Part shown: in pieces, positions 18,928-25,033 of the stretch
How positions within the stretch are numbered: position 1 is the stretch's first letter
Layout: each line of letters begins with the position of its first letter
NCBI RefSeq assembly: GCF_014190935.1
Contig: NZ_JACHVV010000001.1
Location: 806,001 to 870,000 of the forward strand
DNA: 64,000 nucleotides
Source of the DNA: Chryseomonas sp014190935
GTDB lineage: Bacteria > Pseudomonadota > Gammaproteobacteria > Pseudomonadales > Pseudomonadaceae
Direction of reading: 5' to 3'
Notes under the pieces: model-generated
Databases searched by the model: none
The model's input: only the letters and a program-made list of their open reading frames with translations
Told to the model about the DNA's origin: nothing
Program-made: the position numbers and the translations under genes

Positions 18928-19424
18928 GGCCGGCCCTCCGCACGTACCAATAGGACTTCGCCAGTCGAGGCGAATCCGAGCCTCTGGTAGAGCGAGGTAG
19001 CAGCAGGCGTAGTTTGTAGAGCGACTGAGTTCACTTGGCGCGTCCTGAACCAGTCTAGAAGCCGCTGCATGAGTGCCTTTGCGATACCGCAGCGGCGTAG
19101 CTCAGGCGCTACGGCAACCGATTGAACCCAACCCGAGCGGCCATTAAGACAGTCGGGAGCCGGGGCACGGTCATCAATGATGCCTGTGGCGCAGCCGAGT
19201 ATGGCTTGGGTGTGCTTATGCTCAGCGCACAGGATGAGTACCCGATCTGACACTTCAAGACAGGTGGCCAGCCAAAGCGGGTAGGCCCTGCGCCAACGCT
19301 CAGTGTCTGCAGATGTACGGCTGGCGTAAGGCGCTCCGCCGGCATCGAGTAGATGGGCTCTGAGCTCGATGAGCGCAGGGATGTCGTCAGGCGTAGCACG
19401 ACGGATGTCGTAGGAGATGCTCAT
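18924..19424 (-). CDS. GNAT-family N-acetyltransferase
   Basis: A 166-residue protein with the GNAT fold. The acetyl-CoA binding motif is visible in VQSVAVAPELRRCGIAKALM, and the C-terminal SLYQRLGF strand-helix is typical. The ATG at 19424 (GGAGG 7 bp before) overlaps the ALA-synthase stop by one base; a GTG at 19427 is possible. It overlaps the Gfo/Idh gene by 4 bp. A role in acylating an amine of the pathway product, or in self-protection, fits the context. Confidence 0.85.
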   Translation of the reverse strand: MSISYDIRRATPDDIPALIELRAHLLDAGGAPYASRTSADTERWRRAYPLWLATCLEVSDRVLILCAEHKHTQAILGCATGIIDDRAPAPDCLNGRSGWVQSVAVAPELRRCGIAKALMQRLLDWFRTRQVNSVALQTTPAATSLYQRLGFASTGEVLLVRAEGRP

Positions 19425-20656
19425 CACGCAACCTCCGCACCAACCCGCTGGGAGGCAAAAGGAATGGCGAAGTGCTCGAAGGTTTCCCGTAGGGCAAGGG
19501 CTAGTTGCTCAATCTGCTCATCGCTATGGTTGGGCGTTGCGTTAACGCGGAAGCGTTCCGTGCCTACGGCGACCGAAGGAAAATTGATCGGCTGGAGATA
19601 GATGTGATGGGTTTGCAATAGGCGTCCTGCAGCCGCTTTGCAACGCTCGGCATCGCCGATTAGTACCGGCAAGATGTGGGTGCGTGAGCAGGGCATGACG
19701 GGGATGTCCTGTTCCAGAAGCTTGCCGCGCAGCTTGGCGGTATGCGCGTGCAGTCGCTGCCGTTCTGCGTCACTGTCCTTGAGGTGTTCGATACTCTTAA
19801 GGCAGCCCGCCGTTACCGCGGGCGGCAGCGACGTGGTGAAGATGAAGCCTGTTGCGAAGGAACGTACAGCATCGATGATGACGGAGCTTGCGGCGATATA
19901 GCCACCGATGACACCAATGGCTTTAGCCATAGTGCCTTGGATAATGTCTACCTGCTCCGCAACGCCTAGTTCAGCCGCAACACCGGCACCCCTAGGCCCA
20001 TACATCCCTACCGCATGTACTTCGTCGAGGTAGCTTAGAGCGTTGTATCGCTTGGCCAGCGCAACAATTTCTCTAACGGGTGCGACATCGCCGTCCATGG
20101 AGTAAATAGACTCGAAGACAATGATCTTGGGTCGGTCATGGGAGTAGGTTTGTAGCAGTTGCTCCAAGTGCTCGAGATCGTTGTGCCGGAAGATATGGCG
20201 CTCATTCGAAGTTGAGCGGATGCCGTTGATGATCGAGGCATGGTTACGCTCATCACTGATCACCACGCAATCGGGCAGCTCCCGCAGCAGACACTGTAGG
20301 GTGGCCTCGTTAGACCCGAAGCCGGTAGGAAACACCAGTGCCGCTTCCTTACCGTGCCAGTCGGCCAAGCTTTGTTCTAATTGTCCGTATAACGCATGAG
20401 AGCCCCCAATGTTGCGCGAACCTCCCGAACCTGCACCGTAGGCATCCAAGGCCTCGTGCATGGCGCTCCGTACCTTGGAATGCTGGGACATGCCCAGGTA
20501 GTCATTGCTGCACCACATCACGACTGATGATTGCGAACCGTCGGCCAGGCGAGCCAGAGGGTAGCGGCCACATAAGCGGTCCAAGGTTGTAAAGGTGCGG
20601 TACTGGTTAGCCTGTTTGAGGGCTTCCAACTTCTGATGCAAGAGCGTGTTGTACAT
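19424..20656 (-). CDS. 5-aminolevulinate synthase (alpha-oxoamine synthase)
   Basis: A 410-residue PLP enzyme that by family condenses glycine and succinyl-CoA to 5-aminolevulinate. The match to the ALAS branch is specific: YRTF near residue 20, CSNDYLGM, YSMDGDVAPV, DEVHAVGMYGPRGAGV, PLP Lys245 in GTMAKAIGV, and QPINFPSVAVGTER. Arg20 aligns with the succinyl-binding Arg21 of the Rhodobacter enzyme. Ser80 (GGSRNIGG) replaces a threonine (Thr83 in Rhodobacter) that is usual in ALAS; serine is usual in the related synthases. Pseudomonas makes ALA from glutamyl-tRNA, so this gene is not needed for heme. It is the first gene of the low-GC operon. GGAG is 8 bp before the ATG. Confidence 0.9.
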   Translation of the reverse strand: MYNTLLHQKLEALKQANQYRTFTTLDRLCGRYPLARLADGSQSSVVMWCSNDYLGMSQHSKVRSAMHEALDAYGAGSGGSRNIGGSHALYGQLEQSLADWHGKEAALVFPTGFGSNEATLQCLLRELPDCVVISDERNHASIINGIRSTSNERHIFRHNDLEHLEQLLQTYSHDRPKIIVFESIYSMDGDVAPVREIVALAKRYNALSYLDEVHAVGMYGPRGAGVAAELGVAEQVDIIQGTMAKAIGVIGGYIAASSVIIDAVRSFATGFIFTTSLPPAVTAGCLKSIEHLKDSDAERQRLHAHTAKLRGKLLEQDIPVMPCSRTHILPVLIGDAERCKAAAGRLLQTHHIYLQPINFPSVAVGTERFRVNATPNHSDEQIEQLALALRETFEHFAIPFASQRVGAEVA

Positions 20657-20663
20657 CCGTTTG

Positions 20664-20684
20664 ACTCCTAGACAGTAATAGCAA
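20664..20684 (-). promoter_or_regulatory. promoter/operator box of the ALA-synthase operon, mirror copy
   Basis: Read on the minus strand the box is TTGCTATTACTGTCTAGGAG followed by T. It covers a possible -10 (TATTAC) and the Shine-Dalgarno of the ALA-synthase gene. The same box occurs on the plus strand at 20781-20803 before the divergent regulator. No good -35 is seen, so an activator or a regulator acting at both sites is likely. Confidence 0.5.
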
Positions 20685-20780
20685 GCGCGTCTGTTCCTCC
20701 TCGCGCGACAGCCCTGACATAAGGCACTCGGCGCCAGGACGCGCTATTCTTCGCACCCTTTTAAGCCTGTTACAATTTGG

Positions 20781-20803
20781 TTGCTTATACTGTTACTAGG
20801 AGT
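20781..20803 (+). promoter_or_regulatory. promoter/operator box of the MmyB-type regulator, mirror copy
   Basis: The sequence TTGCTTATACTG-TTACTAGGAGT contains a -10 like TATACT (20786-20791) and the AGGAG used by the regulator gene. It is the inverted partner of 20664-20684, differing by a 2-base insertion and a swapped TA. Autoregulation and coupled control of the operon are the natural reading. Confidence 0.5.
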
Positions 20804-20809
20804 AATGGC

Positions 20810-21652
20810 ATGCCGGCGGCACGGTCTTTGGAACGTTCTCGGATTGAGCTTGCAGAGTTTCTAAGAAGTCGCCGGGAGCGGCTGACGCCTGAAGAGGTTG
20901 GGTTGCCTTCCGGCGGGCGACGGCGGACACCTGGGCTACGGCGTGAGGAGGTAGCGACGCTGGCACGAGTGGGTCTCAGTTGGTACACCTGGCTCGAGCA
21001 GGGCCGAGAAATCAGCGTGTCCTCGACTTTTTTGGACAATCTATCCCGTGCACTCAAGCTCGATGCCACGGAGCGTCGTCATCTCTATCTACTCGCCCAA
21101 CAGCGGCCACCGTGTGAGCCCGGCAGGACGTGGTGCGTAGTTCCGCCCCTGATTATTCGGTTGATAGAGGATTTGGATGCTCGCCCGTCCTACGTTTTGA
21201 ACCTGCGCTGGGATGTGTTGGTTTGGAATGGCGCGGCCGACCGACTGTTTGGCTTTTCGGAGCAGATTCCTGAGCGACGTAATTTGCTTTGGATGCTGTT
21301 TACGTCCAAGCGGCTACGCCAGCTTCTCGACCCGTGGGAGAGCCAGGCAGTCCAGATCTTTTCGAGCTTCCGGCGCGATTTTGTTCAGGGAACCCAAGAC
21401 GCAGACATCGTGGGACTGGTAAAGGACTTGGAGCGGGTAGCCCCAGAATTCTGTGACTGGTGGAATCGCCAGGACATCCATGGGCCCTGCCAAGGGATTC
21501 GATACTTCCGACTCGATGGAATAGGCCAGATGGTGTTTGAGCATACGACGCTTACAGTAGATGTGGACCGACATCTACGGCTGGTTTACTACGCTCCACA
21601 CCTGGATGGGGCACAGAACGTGACGTTCGAGCGCTGGCTTAAGGAAGGTTAG
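20810..21652 (+). CDS. XRE-type regulator with MmyB ligand-binding domain
   Basis: A 280-residue regulator. Residues about 8-85 form the helix-turn-helix of the MmyB group (SGGRRRTPGLRREEVATLA, then SWYTWLEQGREI). Residues about 105-280 form the MmyB-like PAS-type ligand domain (WDVLVWNGAADRLF, NLLWMLF). MmyB proteins control antibiotic clusters in actinomycetes, and family members occur widely. The ATG at 20810 has AGGAG 7 bp upstream. It is divergent from the ALA-synthase operon and shares a mirrored promoter box with it, so it probably controls the cluster. Confidence 0.88.
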   Translation: MPAARSLERSRIELAEFLRSRRERLTPEEVGLPSGGRRRTPGLRREEVATLARVGLSWYTWLEQGREISVSSTFLDNLSRALKLDATERRHLYLLAQQRPPCEPGRTWCVVPPLIIRLIEDLDARPSYVLNLRWDVLVWNGAADRLFGFSEQIPERRNLLWMLFTSKRLRQLLDPWESQAVQIFSSFRRDFVQGTQDADIVGLVKDLERVAPEFCDWWNRQDIHGPCQGIRYFRLDGIGQMVFEHTTLTVDVDRHLRLVYYAPHLDGAQNVTFERWLKEG

Positions 21653-21678
21653 AAAGAAGCTCAAGTCACGAAGCCAAA

Positions 21679-21711
21679 CGACCTGGCTGCGGAGTATCCA
21701 TGACCAGGTCG
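21679..21711. terminator. hairpin between convergent genes
   Basis: Arms CGACCTGG (21679-21686) and CCAGGTCG (21704-21711) with a 17-base loop lie between the ends of the MmyB-type gene and the MvaT-like gene. It may terminate both. The loop is long and no T-run is present. Confidence 0.35.
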
Positions 21712-21719
21712 CCTCTAGA

Positions 21720-22079
21720 CTACAACTGCAACCAGCTTTCTACTGTTGCAGCGCCATACTCGGCCTTCCACTGCTTGAGTAGCTTGTGGTTGGCGCCTCG
21801 CGTCTCGATAGTCGCGCCAGTATCAGGATTTCGATAGATCTTGGTGCGGCGGGGCCGGCGCTTTGTTTTCAATTCTCCTTTGATTTGAAGGGCCATGCTA
21901 GGGTCAGGGATTGCGAAAACCTCGTTGGCGGTAAGCTGATACTCCGCCATTAGGGATTTGAGCTTTTCAGAAAATTCCAGCTCCCGCGTTAGGCTTGTAT
22001 CGGCCTTCATGGATTCCAGTTTTTGAAGTTGTTCACGAAGTGCGTATTCAGCGCGACGAAAATCTGCGAGACGTGACAT
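21720..22079 (-). CDS. MvaT/MvaU-family nucleoid protein (H-NS-like xenogeneic silencer)
   Basis: A 119-residue protein, close to the 124 residues of MvaT. The N-terminal half is a coiled coil (LREQLQKLESMKADTSL, then EFSEKLKSLMAEY) for oligomerisation. The C-terminal half is the MvaT DNA-binding domain: KIYRNPDTGATIETRGANHK and LKQWKAEYG match the pattern of MvaT closely. MvaT proteins silence AT-rich acquired DNA. Its place inside a low-GC region beside a biosynthetic operon suggests an accessory paralog that controls this region, while the core MvaT would be elsewhere. The Shine-Dalgarno (GGAG 13 bp upstream) is poorly spaced. Confidence 0.85.
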   Translation of the reverse strand: MSRLADFRRAEYALREQLQKLESMKADTSLTRELEFSEKLKSLMAEYQLTANEVFAIPDPSMALQIKGELKTKRRPRRTKIYRNPDTGATIETRGANHKLLKQWKAEYGAATVESWLQL

Positions 22080-22214
22080 GGCGATTGTCCAGCTCCAATA
22101 TTGATTTATAAGCGTTACATGCCCTCAGCGCTTAGCGCTGCTCCGGACCGCGACCGCGGCGGTGCCAGCATCTTATTCGAGGTATGGGTAAAGTGGCTGA
22201 CTGAAATGGTCTAC

Positions 22215-22237
22215 TTCAAGACCTATTAGGTCTTGAA
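22215..22237. repeat. 23-bp perfect palindrome upstream of the MvaT-like gene
   Basis: Arms TTCAAGACCTA and TAGGTCTTGAA flank one T. On the plus strand it is followed by AAA. It lies 136 bp upstream of the MvaT-like start and could be an operator or a hairpin. Confidence 0.7.
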
Positions 22238-22663
22238 AAATGGGGGCAGATTTTAATGGGTGGGGTGTCAGCGCCTCAGCATTTTGTAGGCGTAGCTTCG
22301 CCGTGCTTGTCAGGCTTCGATACGCGATCCGATTGAGCGAAGCAACTCTACGCTGACACATTGATGCTCCCCAAAACCACACGAGTCCCTATGCTACGAA
22401 ACCTAATGGCTCTACAGCGCTATGAATACGCACTTGAGCCCTATTGGTTTTTGTTAGACATCCATCGGTTCTGGCCAGTCGCTTACCAGGCTTGCTAGCA
22501 ATCGCTCGGAAATCGCTAGGGTTGTGGAAGACGTGCTCATCCCTGTCGTAGAGCGAGAGGCGGCCGTAGTCTTACCAGAGATCGTTGAAGGATTGACCCT
22601 CAAGAGCAGCACGTAACCTGACCTCACATACTCTAATTGAGCTGGCCTTCTTCACGTGTCGTC

Positions 22664-22684
22664 AGCTATCCCCCGGGGATAGCT
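22664..22684. repeat. palindrome array, copy 1
   Basis: AGCTATCCCC, a central C, then GGGGATAGCT: a perfect palindrome with 10-bp arms. Confidence 0.8.
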
Positions 22685-22754
22685 CGAATCAGCAAACGTG
22701 GTCGTTTTATACCTAGTCCACGTAACGCGACGCTATAGGACCCCTAACGACCTG

Positions 22755-22775
22755 AGCTATCCCCGGGGGGTAGGT
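22755..22775. repeat. palindrome array, copy 2 (degenerate)
   Basis: AGCTATCCCC, a central G, then GGGGGTAGGT: two mismatches to the perfect arm. It is preceded by AACGACCTG, which also precedes copy 3. Confidence 0.7.
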
Positions 22776-22856
22776 TGGAGCCGCGCAAGCGATTGGCGAC
22801 CCAAGCTATCGAGCTATCGAGCTAGCGCGATGCTAGCGGTGCCCTCCAACGACCTG

Positions 22857-22877
22857 AGCTATCCCCAGGGGATAGTT
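22857..22877. repeat. palindrome array, copy 3
   Basis: AGCTATCCCC, a central A, then GGGGATAGTT: one mismatch. AACGACCTG precedes it as for copy 2, and GCGATTG follows 12-15 bp later as after copy 2. Confidence 0.75.
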
Positions 22878-22939
22878 CAGCATGGCACGCGCGATTGACC
22901 GCGGCAGTAATCGAGATATTTCGTTGGCATGGAACATCA

Positions 22940-22960
22940 AGCTATCCCCAGGGGATAGCT
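22940..22960. repeat. palindrome array, copy 4
   Basis: AGCTATCCCC, a central A, then GGGGATAGCT: a perfect palindrome. The downstream CGCGGCAG is shared with copy 3. Confidence 0.8.
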
Positions 22961-23062
22961 CGGGGCAGCGTACGCAGTCAGTCGCGGCAGCAACCGAGGT
23001 CCTCGAAGGACTCGGATGAGTGCTACAGCCATATGCGAAAGCCCTATCTTTAGGCAAGACCA

Positions 23063-23083
23063 ACCTATCCCCTGGGGATAGGT
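23063..23083. repeat. palindrome array, copy 5 (variant)
   Basis: ACCTATCCCC, a central T, then GGGGATAGGT: both arms carry the compensating change G to C and C to G, so the palindrome is kept perfect. Confidence 0.8.
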
Positions 23084-23196
23084 CGTAGGGAGCGTAAGCT
23101 CCACTGAGCTTAAGATAGCCTGATTGCTAGATTGCTGCACCCGTACAGGTCAGTGCGCATAGGCCCAGTGAGAGAGGTTCCGGCAAGACCGTCCTA

Positions 23197-23236
23197 GTAC
23201 GTATTTATATCTTTATACGTACTGTACGTACAGTAC
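23197..23236. repeat. nested TACGTA inverted repeats
   Basis: GTACGTAT (23197-23204) and ATACGTAC (23215-23222) form an inverted repeat with a 10-base AT-rich spacer. It overlaps a perfect 18-bp palindrome, GTACTGTAC/GTACAGTAC, at 23219-23236. Confidence 0.6.
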
Positions 23237-23244
23237 GGTCCTTC

Positions 23245-23304
23245 TTCGGATTCCGAATGCTGCATTCACAGTCGGGTATCGGCTCCTGCTTCGGAATCCG
23301 AAGC
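23245..23304. repeat. two TTCGGA/TCCGAA palindromes
   Basis: TTCGGA-T-TCCGAA lies at 23245-23257 and GCTTCGGA-A-TCCGAAGC at 23288-23304, 43 bp apart. A half copy (CTTCGGATT) occurs near 23334. Confidence 0.6.
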
Positions 23305-23735
23305 CTGTATCGGGTCTGGCTAAGCGGTACTGTCTTCGGATTACAGGCCACTACGCTTTGTTATCGAGCGTATGTCCGTTTTCTTGATGGATGCCTGGAT
23401 TCTAAATAGCGTCGGATCTCGTACTCGTCGAAGGATTGCCGTCAGCGCTGCGGAGGAAAGGCTATTTATCCCTGCGTAGTTGCGGGTCTGCCTGAGAGCT
23501 ACTTTTGGATAGCAGTCATCAAGGGCCAGCGAAGGGATGAAAAATCAAGGTGTGCAGCGAACCCGCCCTTGATTAGAACTGGCAGTCCATGGGTAGCCAT
23601 TTCTCAGTGTCGGTCTGGTATTACTAGCTATGAGATGCTACGGGGAGAAACACCCGGTAAGTTTCGATTTCCTCTATGTCCTTGTTGCGACTACAGTTGT
23701 CTGACTAATCCAACAAGGCCAACAAGGAAAATCCG

Positions 23736-24968
23736 ATGTCCGCTCCGTTCTTGCGCACCACCCTCGCTGCCGTTCTCACCTGCTGCATCGCCGTGCCCGC
23801 CAGCGCTGCGCTCGATGCGCGCATCCAGACCGCCGCGGAGCAGGCCAAGGCGCCGACGCTCACGTTGCTGGAGCAACTGGTGAACATCGACTCGGGCTCC
23901 GGCTACGAGCCGGGCCTGACCGAAGTGGGCACGCTCGTCAGCGCGGAATTGAAGAAACTCGGCGCCACGGTGCAAGAGGTGCCCAATACCGCGCCGGATA
24001 AGAGCCAGCACCTGATCGCCACGCTCAAGGGCAGCGGCAAGGCGAAGATTCTCTTGCTGGCCCACATGGACACGGTGTTCAAGGAGGGCACGGCCAAGGC
24101 CCGGCCGTATCGCACCGATGAGAAACGCGCCTATGGCCCGGGCGTGTCCGACGACAAGGGAGGCATCGTGGTCGCCCTGGCGGCGTTGGAAATCCTCAAG
24201 AAGCTCGACTTCAAGGACTACGGACAGATCACCCTGTTGCTGGACGCCAGCGAGGAAACCGGCTCCCAGGCGGCCACCGAGCTGATCGCCAGCACTGCCA
24301 AGCAGCATGACGTGACGCTGAATCTGGAGCCCGGTCGGCCGGCCGATGGCCTGGTGGTATGGCGCAAGGGCAGCGCCACCGCCGTGGTGGAGGTCAAGGG
24401 CAAGTCCTCCCATGCCGGCGTCTCCCCGGAGCTGGGGCGCAACGCCGCCACCGAGGTCGCACATCAGGTGCTGCAGCTGGGCAACCTGGGCGACGCGGAG
24501 AAGAAGACCTCGGTCAACTTCACCGTGATCGAGGCGGGCGAGCGCATCAACGTGATTCCCGATCACGCCGTGGCCAAGGCCGACGTCCGCGCCGCGCTGC
24601 CCGAAGAATTCGACCGGGTGGAAAAGGACCTGGCGCGGATCGCCGCCAACAAGCAGATCTCTGATACCGAGGTGACCACCCGGCTGGAGCGCGGCCTGCC
24701 GCCGATGCCGCAGACCGCGGCGAGCGATCGGCTGCTGGCCATGGCCCAGGGCATCTATGGCGAGCTGGGTCGCACGCTGACCGTCGAGGGCAGTGGCGGC
24801 GCTGCGGATGCCAGCATCGCCGCCGGTGCCGGCGTGCCCACCCTGGACGGCTTCGGCATCGTCGGCGGCAAGCTGCATACCGCCGAGGAATATGTGGAAC
24901 TGGACAGCGTAACGCCGCGCATCTATTTGCTCACCCGGATGCTGGTGGAGTTGTCCAAGGCGCAGTAG
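23736..24968 (+). CDS. M20-family zinc peptidase, carboxypeptidase G2-like
   Basis: A 410-residue protein with a signal peptide (LAAVLTCCIAVPASA) and the M20A fold of Pseudomonas carboxypeptidase G2, which removes C-terminal glutamate from folates and peptides. Metal ligands and catalysts are visible: His in LLAHMDTV, Asp in GPGVSDDKGG, the Glu pair in ASEETGS, and His in GGKLHTAEEY. The lid domain begins near KGKSSHAGVSPE. AAGGA lies 7 bp before the ATG. GC returns to the high level of the left flank here, so the foreign region ends just upstream. Confidence 0.9.
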   Translation: MSAPFLRTTLAAVLTCCIAVPASAALDARIQTAAEQAKAPTLTLLEQLVNIDSGSGYEPGLTEVGTLVSAELKKLGATVQEVPNTAPDKSQHLIATLKGSGKAKILLLAHMDTVFKEGTAKARPYRTDEKRAYGPGVSDDKGGIVVALAALEILKKLDFKDYGQITLLLDASEETGSQAATELIASTAKQHDVTLNLEPGRPADGLVVWRKGSATAVVEVKGKSSHAGVSPELGRNAATEVAHQVLQLGNLGDAEKKTSVNFTVIEAGERINVIPDHAVAKADVRAALPEEFDRVEKDLARIAANKQISDTEVTTRLERGLPPMPQTAASDRLLAMAQGIYGELGRTLTVEGSGGAADASIAAGAGVPTLDGFGIVGGKLHTAEEYVELDSVTPRIYLLTRMLVELSKAQ

Positions 24969-24987
24969 CTGCCAAAGCGGTTCAAGA

Positions 24988-25018
24988 CCCCTGGGTGCTG
25001 CAGGGCAGCGCCCAGGGG
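24988..25018. terminator. bidirectional hairpin between M20 peptidase and endonuclease genes
   Basis: Arms CCCCTGGG-T-GCTGC and GCAGC-G-CCCAGGGG with a 3-base loop form a 14-bp stem with one T-G wobble. It sits between two convergent genes. No T-run is present on either side. Confidence 0.5.
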
Positions 25019-25033
25019 GCAGCGATCAGGGCC

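Larger units (their letters stand above)
13300..23700. mobile_element. putative genomic island (low GC)
   Basis: Between about 13300 and 23700 the DNA is visibly richer in A and T than both flanks, and codons end in A or T far more often than in the flanking genes. It carries the ALA-synthase operon, an MmyB-type regulator, an MvaT-type silencer and the palindrome-rich stretch. No integrase, transposase, tRNA or flanking direct repeat was found, so the boundaries are approximate. Confidence 0.5.
22080..23735. other. 1.65-kb gene-free stretch rich in palindromes
   Basis: No open frame here looks like a protein. Stop codons are frequent and the frames that remain open read through the palindromes. 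The stretch holds a 23-bp palindrome (22215-22237), five copies of a 21-bp palindrome (22664-23083) and further inverted repeats (23197-23304). It lies between the MvaT-like gene and the M20 peptidase and contains the right edge of the low-GC region. It may be decayed mobile DNA, a protein-binding array or both. Confidence 0.6.

Noticed and set aside
19424..20656. ALA synthase as the housekeeping heme enzyme
   Set aside because: Pseudomonads use the glutamyl-tRNA route, and the gene sits in a low-GC operon with an AsnB, an exporter and pathway regulators.
22664..23083. CRISPR array
   Set aside because: The repeats are short palindromes, degenerate and irregularly spaced (83-123 bp), with flanks that resemble each other rather than unique spacers, and no cas genes are near.
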